DNA of 64,000 nucleotides from Membranipora membranacea (lineage: Eukaryota > Bryozoa > Gymnolaemata > Cheilostomatida > Membraniporidae). Position 1 is the stretch's first letter, and each line of letters begins with the position of its first letter. The position numbers and the translations under genes were made by a program. The stretch is from assembly GCA_914767715.1 (NCBI GenBank), contig OU612067.1, positions 23,164,162 through 23,228,161 on the forward strand, written 5' to 3'. The notes below the pieces were generated by a model that was given only the letters and a program-made list of their open reading frames with translations, made no database searches and was not told the DNA's origin. Positions 57,156 to 64,000 of this stretch are shown here, piece after piece.

Positions 57156-60100
57156 CTAATGAGCAGTAAATTTAAATATTGTGATGTGTGATGAATAAAC
57201 AAGTCAATTGCATCAAAACCCAATTGAACTTGGAGCTATGTTACCAAAAGTAATGGGAAAACAGCCCCGAGTTATATTACTTGCCACAAATACCGACTTC
57301 AGGGTAGGCTCTTTCCAGAGAATTTTCATATGATATAATATAAATTAACTGGTAATTTGTCCCAATATGATATGGACCAGCATTAATTCAGCACCAGACA
57401 TCATCATTGAAATCTTGAGCAATTTTACATCCATACCTCCAGAGCAGGCTTGAACAACAATGACCTTGGGCTTGCCAGCCATGTTTGGAAAATTTGAAGA
57501 AGAGAGCTGGCTGTAAATGTCCTTTAGCTTGACACCAACTTGATCTGAGGCCAGGATAACATCGTCTTCACATCCATGAGTCATCAGACAGAGAAAGAAC
57601 ATGCCAAAGACCTTGTGGGCAGCATGTTTGGTCTCGTCTTGCACTGCTTTGAGCATTTCCTATAAATTGAAACGTTCTGGAGTCACTAGCAAGTAAGTTA
57701 AAAATTTGACAAATCTATTTACCTGAATCATATTTCATATCATTCGTCTTTTTTTCCGTGGCAGCAAGAAACCTTATCAAAGTAGGTCGTTCCATTGCTT
57801 TTTTATCTTGTAAAACTTTACTCACCTCTGCAGTCACATCCTCAACAACATCCGCCAGCTCAAAATCGAGAGACTTCAGCATGTACTTCAGATTCTTCAC
57901 ATCCATGTCTGATCCTTTTCGTCTCATCTGTAGAGCTCCTCTACCATTAAAGTTCTCTATGTTGATTATTAGAGCTCTGCCCCTTCTACCTCTACTCATC
58001 TTATATATCTGTAAAACAAGGAGGGCAAGAGAGAGATAAGTAGAGATAGTGCACACTACTGCATAGAGTATAATGTGTAAACTATAGACGTGAAATTAAT
58101 AGTGTTGTACACCAGGGTCGTAGTTTAGCAACAATGGTATGGGATGTGGAAATCCTTGAGGGTGCGAAGTAAAGGGTATTGTAAGCTCTTAAGGCTCCAA
58201 GGCGTTTTAATGATATAAGTAGCATAGGGAAGTCCCAAATAACTGATACTGACATGGAATATTCAATTATGGCATTTTAGGGGAGGCGGAGAGCCCCAGC
58301 CTCCGCTAGAACTACGGGTCTGCACACTCTCAAAGTAACTGGGTTCTACACTAATAACAAATTGTGAAGCTCATTGAATACTTTTACCAGACTAGTTCTG
58401 TTGAACAGTTCCTTTATCTCTGATTTCTCTGTTGGAGCTGGGCGTGGTCTGATCTCATGTAGATGTGTGTCTTCTGTAGAAGGTGAGAGATAACCTCCAC
58501 CATCCTCAGATATAACACTGTCTGAGCGTCCTCTGGTCAAAGTTGCCTGCTCTGGTTCATTGTACTCCGTTGCTGAAACACAGCTTACCTCAGCTTGAGG
58601 CTGCAAATCTTCATTCTCTTCTTCACCTGGAAATCAAAATAAATAGACACGTACTGACTTGTTCTAGAAGAGTGGAAAATTCAGTCTATAAATCTCAGCC
58701 ATTCCACAGTTAATATCGGGGTATGTGCCTATTCATTCAAGTCATATAAGAAAGTGATGTTGACAATTGAAATGCTTATTGAGGTAAACTCACTAGAGCT
58801 GTCCGGCACTGAATTAGTTGAGACATATTCCTCAAGCTGTGATATTCCTGTTTCAGTGATGCTAAAACCTGTAAAAAATAACAAAAAAAACACACAATTA
58901 TACAATATTATGCATGTAAAAAAGTAGATTGCGAATTGTAAAACATTCATGTGCAATTTTATAGTAACATTGTCTTTTAGAAGTATATTAATTCACTCAC
59001 AGGGAAATCCGAAGGGTTTTGGGACAACAGATCCAGCCACTTTATTACATCGGCTTGTCTCGTCTCCGGTGTAGGCTGTGAGGCGAGAATTGAGGCGCTC
59101 ATAGCTGTAGTGTGATTGGTTAACTTTCTTGAACCATTTGGGATTGACCAGAGTTGTTGGTAACTTGTGTTGAGTCAGCAGACAGTGAGAGCAGTAGAAG
59201 ACATGTTCATAACGGACTCCTTTCCACACAGATTCTAGTTCAGATGTGAGCTGCTTCGTTGAATCTAACAGGCTCTTCCATGCATCACAAATTCTCTTAG
59301 CTGGTGTAAGAACTATCAGTGACACCTGTTTCTTGTTCTGGTCATGTAACAGATATCTCATTATTCCATTATCTTCTTGTACTTGAGCGCCGTTGCTACC
59401 TGCTGCAACTGTATTGGCTGGATTGATGTGTATGTCTAGAAACCCTGCAGTAATCAGGTCAAAGATGTACCCAGGTACCGACATACCGTTGAGATACAGA
59501 TCGATTTTCAGTGGAAATAGCTTTGGGCTAGGTTTAGCTGCAGATATGATTTGACTGCTGAAATAAGGAATGATGAACTTCATGCTGTCATCTTCTCTCC
59601 CTATGGGCCCGCAAATCAGGTGGAATGTTTTCAGAAGTGTTACGCCCACCTCAGCTGGCAGCTCTGATTCAGATTTGAGCAGATTGTGAAGCAGGGCAGC
59701 ATCGATGACCCCTGTTGTTTTGAAATCCTCCACCATTTTCACATACTCTCGTTTGTCAACATTTCTGTCATAGAATCGGTAGGGCACAAAGACCTCAATA
59801 CGATCATCCCATGTTTGGTCAATCCGATGATCATACAGTGTCCCTATGAGAGAGACAAGAACATCAGGTCGGTGGAATATATATTCACACAGCTTGTCAT
59901 TGTTTTGATACCACATTATTCTTCCTATTTCATGAATGTATTGTAAGATATATCGTTTTCTGCTCTTACGGAAACCTTTCACAATGTCAGTAACCTTAAT
60001 GAAAGGCCTGTCTGTCTGCACGGTAAGATCCATAAGTGTCTTATACCAGCTACCTGGTATCTCCGTCATAAGATGAGAACCAACTTCGCTAAGGGCGTTC

Positions 60101-60937
60101 TTAAGAGAATAAATAACAGTTTCAGTTGAAGTAGCAGATAACTCCAATACAATATTGATGAGGGACTTAGATTTGTCACTGAAACTTGTCATAGAAAAGA
60201 ACGGGCTTGTAGGGGAACCAGCGCTCTCTTCTGCCTCTATTATCTGGAGGCGCAGTTTTTCTGCTGTTGCAATAAGTTGCTGCTTTCTGATATTAAGCTG
60301 CTCTTCAGTAAGCTTATCAGTATGCGTGAGAACTAGCACTGGTTGACCAAGGTTAGGACGTGCTAAGTAGACGTGAGATATCCATCTCATGCAAAGATCT
60401 TGTGTTGCAGCATCCTCTCCTTTATCAGTCACCAAACTGTCAAACTCTGCTATATCTATGACAAGAAGAGGGACAGACTGAGTTTTAAATGTTAATTGGT
60501 GGGCAAAGTGATATACTTTATGCCCACCAAAGTCAATGAAAACCAGTGTAGATTTGTCATCCACTTCCGCTTCACAGATATTGAATACTCGAGTTGCTTC
60601 ATCCAGCTTGGAGTCTGTAGCAGATCGTTTTGTCAGCACCCGCTGGTTTTCCTGAACACTTCTAACCAGGCTTGTTTTTCCAGCTCCACTTTTGCCGAAC
60701 ACAGTTACTGGGATAAGTTTTACGTTGCTTTCTCGCTTGAACTTTAGATCATCTAGATACTTCTGTAGAGCTGCTCCACCCTGTTTAATGACGGCGTAGG
60801 GAGGAGATAAAAGTGCCAGGCAGCCTTCGTAGTCGAAGTCTGTAAGTGTTTTGTTGTTGAAGAGTCTCTCAGGTATTGATTTGAGTTTCTTGTTGTCGCT
60901 TACATCCAGTGATGTTAACTGTTTGAGGTTCCCAAGG
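55995..60937 (-). CDS. LRR-Roc-COR-caspase fusion protein (5' end not found)
   Basis: Eight minus-strand exons: 60937-59001, 58868-58794, 58626-58388, 58008-57826, 57659-57437, 57155-56967, 56736-56627, 56138-55995. All have AG acceptors and GT donors and their phases join without error, giving about 1,030 codons to a TAA at 55995-55997. Order: leucine-rich repeat (LGNLKQLTSLDVSDN), Roc GTPase with P-loop GKSGAGKT (60673-60696), DFGG (60523-60534) and THTD (60316-60327), then COR (IGRIMWYQNNDKL), an acidic Ser/Thr-rich linker, caspase p20 and p10. The caspase keeps the pocket Arg (RRKGSDMD), His in MTHG (57576-57578), Cys in QACSG (57444-57446) and Arg in SMRNE. No kinase domain is present. 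A GTP-regulated death or immune protease is inferred; the substrate is unknown. Confidence 0.92.
57437..58008 (-). CDS. exons: caspase p20 subunit
   Basis: Exon 58008-57826 begins YKMSRGRRGRALIINI, a typical caspase opening. Exon 57659-57437 carries FFLCLMTHG (catalytic His) and VIVVQACSGG (catalytic Cys). Position 4 of the pentapeptide QACxG is Ser in place of the usual Arg. Confidence 0.92.
58388..58868 (-). CDS. exons: acidic linker between COR and caspase
   Basis: Two small exons (58868-58794 and 58626-58388). Rich in Glu, Asp, Ser and Thr (EEENEDLQPQ, SEDGGGYLSPSTED). No death-fold domain (CARD, DED, Death) is recognisable. Reading through the second donor would reach a stop at 58346, so an alternatively terminated ROCO form without the caspase is possible. 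Confidence 0.8.
59001..60937 (-). CDS. exon: last LRR, Roc GTPase and COR domains
   Basis: 1,937-nt exon. The N-terminal 40 or so residues are a leucine-rich repeat with IPERLF. Residues from about 80 to 290 form Roc, with all nucleotide-binding motifs. The rest is COR, ending FGFPC across the donor. Compared with known ROCO proteins, Roc and COR are of ordinary length. The acceptor implies at least one more upstream exon. Confidence 0.92.
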
Positions 60938-63590
60938 CTGTAAAAAATAACCATATTTGTTAGCTGTGGTATGAATTTTGCTTGTTTTGAGAATATTAAT
61001 GATAAATTGTTAACTATTGTTGATTTAGCAATGGAAGTCTGTCTGTGTTTTGTGGTTTAGAGGTGAGTTGATTGTTGGATCTTATATCCAGTGATTGTTA
61101 ACTGTTCGAGCTTCCCAAGGCTGCCATAATCACCATATTTATAAGCTATGCTTTGTCTTTTGCTTGATTGGAGAATATTAATTATTATTGATATAGCACT
61201 GACCTAGCCTATAAACCTTTGGTCTAGAAGAATTGCAATAATGGAGAAAATCTTGGTCAGATAATTGGCTGGATTGAATTTTGAATGCTGGGTTATATTC
61301 TTTGTGTATTGGGACAGGATCTCTTCAACGACTATTTGAGGAAACAACATTTATTATGCTTATTAATTCTATTTCTTTCACTAAGACACAAAAATAGTGA
61401 AACAATATGGAAAGCAAGATACTGCATTGATGCGGAATAGGTTAGCCTGCTCGTATTTAATAGCACAGATATTTGTTTTAGCATTTATTTTGATGATGAA
61501 AGTGTTTTGATTATCGATGCTTATGATCAATTTACGGGGGATTGCTATTTGATATTTGTTGTCAGGCTGCTCTTTTGATAAATTTCAGATCATCGAAAAT
61601 CCTTAATTCTCGGCCACTTGCATCTAATGAGAAAATATTATTGCATCCAGACAAGACAAATGACTGATCAAACGAATGTTTTTATCTGATAACATAAGTC
61701 TGTCTATATTTTTGTAGTTAACCGTGGAAGGGATAATACGTGCTTTTTGAGCTCTTTCTCCCTAACCCATCTTTTGTTGGTAACTTAAAAAAATTTAGTT
61801 ACCGAATCACAATGGAGCAGCCATTCACTATGATCCCATTCGATTTTCCACGTTGAATGAAGTTGACATTCTCAATTCAAATGGATTCCTACTACACTCA
61901 CGATGATAAAACTTGCCTGCCCGCCTGGTCGGGCCTCCCGGATTTTTTTTTTTCATGTGTGTTTATTGCTAAAGATAAAATTGATAATATATTTAGACAA
62001 AGTGAAATTGAGTGAGAGAAAGGCATAAGATTGAATCATAAAACGTGAATAATTGCAATATAAATATGTAAAAAGTAAAGGAACAGTCTGATAGTCTGCG
62101 GCTAGAGTGTAGACCGTCCAACTGTAAATCAGGAAGGTCAAATACAAGACACACCGGCAAGGACGCGTAGGACGAGTGCCCCCACCAGCTGCAGTCACCA
62201 CTGCCCCACAGACAGGAAGCTAGCCTCACGGGCACGCAAGTCTGAGAGCCTATCTCCACTCCCTTTAGGCACTTGCTGTACAGTGACACACCAGTGCATA
62301 ACAAGGACCTCCCACCCCGATTGTTGTTGGCTTTTTTTTACTTGAGGTAATTGTTTTCTGTGTTGTAAAAAGTTTTGCGTTTTAGATTCATCAGGAACTC
62401 AGTTGAGTATGTTTTTAAAAGGAGTTTTAAAGTAAAAATTTTAAGTAGCATTTGGATAATTCCCAAAGTTTAAAAAAATTATGTTACATGTTCTCTGAGT
62501 TTTTTGTTCAGAATAACACGTACACACACTTTTTGAAGAATAAACACTCGTCAAAGATTTGTGTTGGTGGCATGGCCATAGTCTTGTATGCTATCCATTC
62601 ATTCATTCATTCGCGGCTTCCATACGACACAGTTCTGAAAGCAAATGAAGCAACACAAACAAATATTGCATCGATGCTATTTCCATGATTCCATAACTCC
62701 TAAGATCAATGTGAAATCGAATCTTCAAAACATGTTGAGAGCAGCTTTAAAAGGTCTTTTTCCCAGCCCCCAGCACCCTCGGATGTTAACCTCTTCAACC
62801 TCTCCAACCCTCATATTACATCCACGAAGAGTAACATACTTAGAGATTGCCCACTACAATGTTCACCTTTACCTACAATGTCTACCTCTACAATGTCCAC
62901 CTCTACAACGCTTTGCTGAAATATTACCTTGAACCTCATGCACTCAATTTCCGAATACAAACCTAAGCAACAAATAAACCTATTGATCTTTGGTTATTTG
63001 AAACTAAGCGAAGGGGTCTGAAGTTGGTGTATGTGTAAATCTCAGTTGCGGACAGGTAGAAGTAATTTATTAATTGATCAACTAAACACTAAACACCTTG
63101 AATGCCGCCATTCAACTGACCCACTAATACCAATTTAAGTTAGTATAATTACATTCATGGTTTTTAAAGACAGGCAAATTCATGAAAATTAACTCATAGG
63201 AACATAAATGAATGTGAGTGTCTACAAATATGAGTATAATCATCCTGTCTGAGAAACTAGTCAAAGTTCTGCAGATCAAAATCTAGTTTGCCTCAGTCAC
63301 CTTACATTATTATTTATTTTCACATCACCACAACAACTTATTACTGGAAAATCCATATCATTATAACAATAAAGGATTTTATAAAGCTATACATACTGCT
63401 AATTTGGCGCACGAGTGGACCTACGGGCGTATGCATACGGTTAGCCGTGACTGCGTTGGTTAGATCTTTATGTTCCCTGGCCCAATATCCCCCCGTCATA
63501 TCACATAGACGTACTACAGCAAACTCACGAGGAGCAACATCAAGCTTGTCAACACCCCCACCCCAAACCTAGCGTCAAACCCCCACTGCC
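60938..63590. other. upstream of the ROCO-caspase exons, no further exon recognised
   Basis: Apart from the duplicated LRR fragment, it holds a GC-rich patch at about 62130-62330 with an open but unrecognised frame, an ATTC microsatellite near 62596-62611, and an imperfect CTACAATGTCCACCT tandem run at about 62850-62910. Further LRR exons were sought on the minus strand and not seen. Confidence 0.5.
61085..61205 (-). pseudogene. duplicated, decayed copy of the LRR exon start
   Basis: About 120 bases resemble 60902-61030, spanning the acceptor and first codons of the LRR exon plus intron. Reads LGKLEQLT, then an extra base (AACAATC for AACATC) shifts the frame. A tandem duplication offset by about 181 bp. 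Confidence 0.7.
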
Positions 63591-64000
63591 ATGCGGACCG
63601 AGATGGAAATGTGCCTTAACTTCTATGGTGACGAGATCATGTCATTGAAAGCTGAACTTGCAGCCATTAAAACGGAGAAGATGAAGGAAACGGAGGCAAG
63701 TGCGGTGAAGGTAAAACAGGACGACGAAATGCGGCAGCAAGTGAATAAGCTTCAACAAGATCGTAACCTGAAACAACTGAGGATAACTGGAATACCCTTT
63801 ACAACTGCTGAGAACCTGACACTGCTCATGGAGAAGCTAGCTGAACTGATGAAGGTCGACAACTTTGCTAGAAATGCTATTGATTCAGTCTACCGCGGAA
63901 ATGTGAACACCGTACCACAACCTCCTCCATATTCATTCGATTCAAATCGCTAGCTATAAGAGATGAATTCAATGACGGACGTAAGCAGATTGGTCACCAC
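63591..64000 (+). mobile_element. partial LINE ORF1-like sequence, frameshifted
   Basis: Starts MRTEMEMCLNFYGDE. It has a charged coiled-coil region (LKAELAAIKTEKMKE) and a globular part with LRITGIPFTTAENL typical of non-LTR retrotransposon ORF1 proteins. The frame breaks near 63925 and similarity resumes in another frame as FIRFKSLAIRDEF up to the window edge. A degraded or truncated retrotransposon running out of the window. Confidence 0.6.

Noticed and set aside
58993-60954. LRRK2-type kinase gene
   Set aside because: No kinase motifs follow COR. The downstream exons clearly encode a caspase.
61993-62304. 103-residue minus-strand open frame in the GC-rich patch
   Set aside because: No recognisable domain, no splice support and Cys/Trp-rich low-complexity look. 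Probably repeat-derived.

Overview
This is animal (metazoan) nuclear DNA. It shows spliced genes with GT-AG introns of roughly 0.2 to 2.5 kb, AT-rich introns, tRNA-derived SINE heads and many small DNA transposons. I cannot name the species. A cubilin-like multi-CUB gene beside an LRR-Roc-COR gene, with abundant hAT and TTAA-type elements, fits a marine invertebrate.

Layout. (1) 0.5-12.3 kb: a tandemly duplicated, repeat-rich block. Small exon-like units with acceptor and donor signals recur about ten times on the minus strand. Hairpin elements lie between them, including a TTAA-flanked MITE whose empty site survives in sister copies. (2) 12.3-19.6 kb: no gene recognised. (3) 19.6-51.0 kb, plus strand: one long gene encoding 27 consecutive CUB units (25 with both halves seen, two partial). 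Most CUBs are split over two exons and the gene ends in a stop codon at 50971. The organisation resembles the CUB tail of cubilin, an endocytic receptor. No EGF or signal-peptide exons were found upstream, and several exons carry stops or frameshifts. Introns hold a 24-copy minisatellite, SINEs, a hAT-type MITE and a 1.9 kb inverted-repeat element. (4) 51.0-55.9 kb: intergenic, holding a hAT element with a second hAT-like element nested inside it, each with its own 8-bp target duplication. (5) 56.0-60.9 kb, minus strand: an eight-exon 3' gene portion encoding leucine-rich repeat, Roc GTPase, COR, an acidic linker and a complete caspase (p20 + p10) with conserved catalytic and substrate-pocket residues. 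All splice phases agree, so it looks intact. Its 5' end was not found. (6) 61-64 kb: intergenic, with a partial LINE ORF1 at the right edge.

The most notable object is the LRR-Roc-COR-caspase fusion. It joins a ROCO GTPase sensor/switch to a caspase effector in one polypeptide, the kind of layout expected of a cell-death or innate-immune receptor. Function is inferred from domains only. The CUB gene and the ROCO-caspase gene show no obvious functional link.
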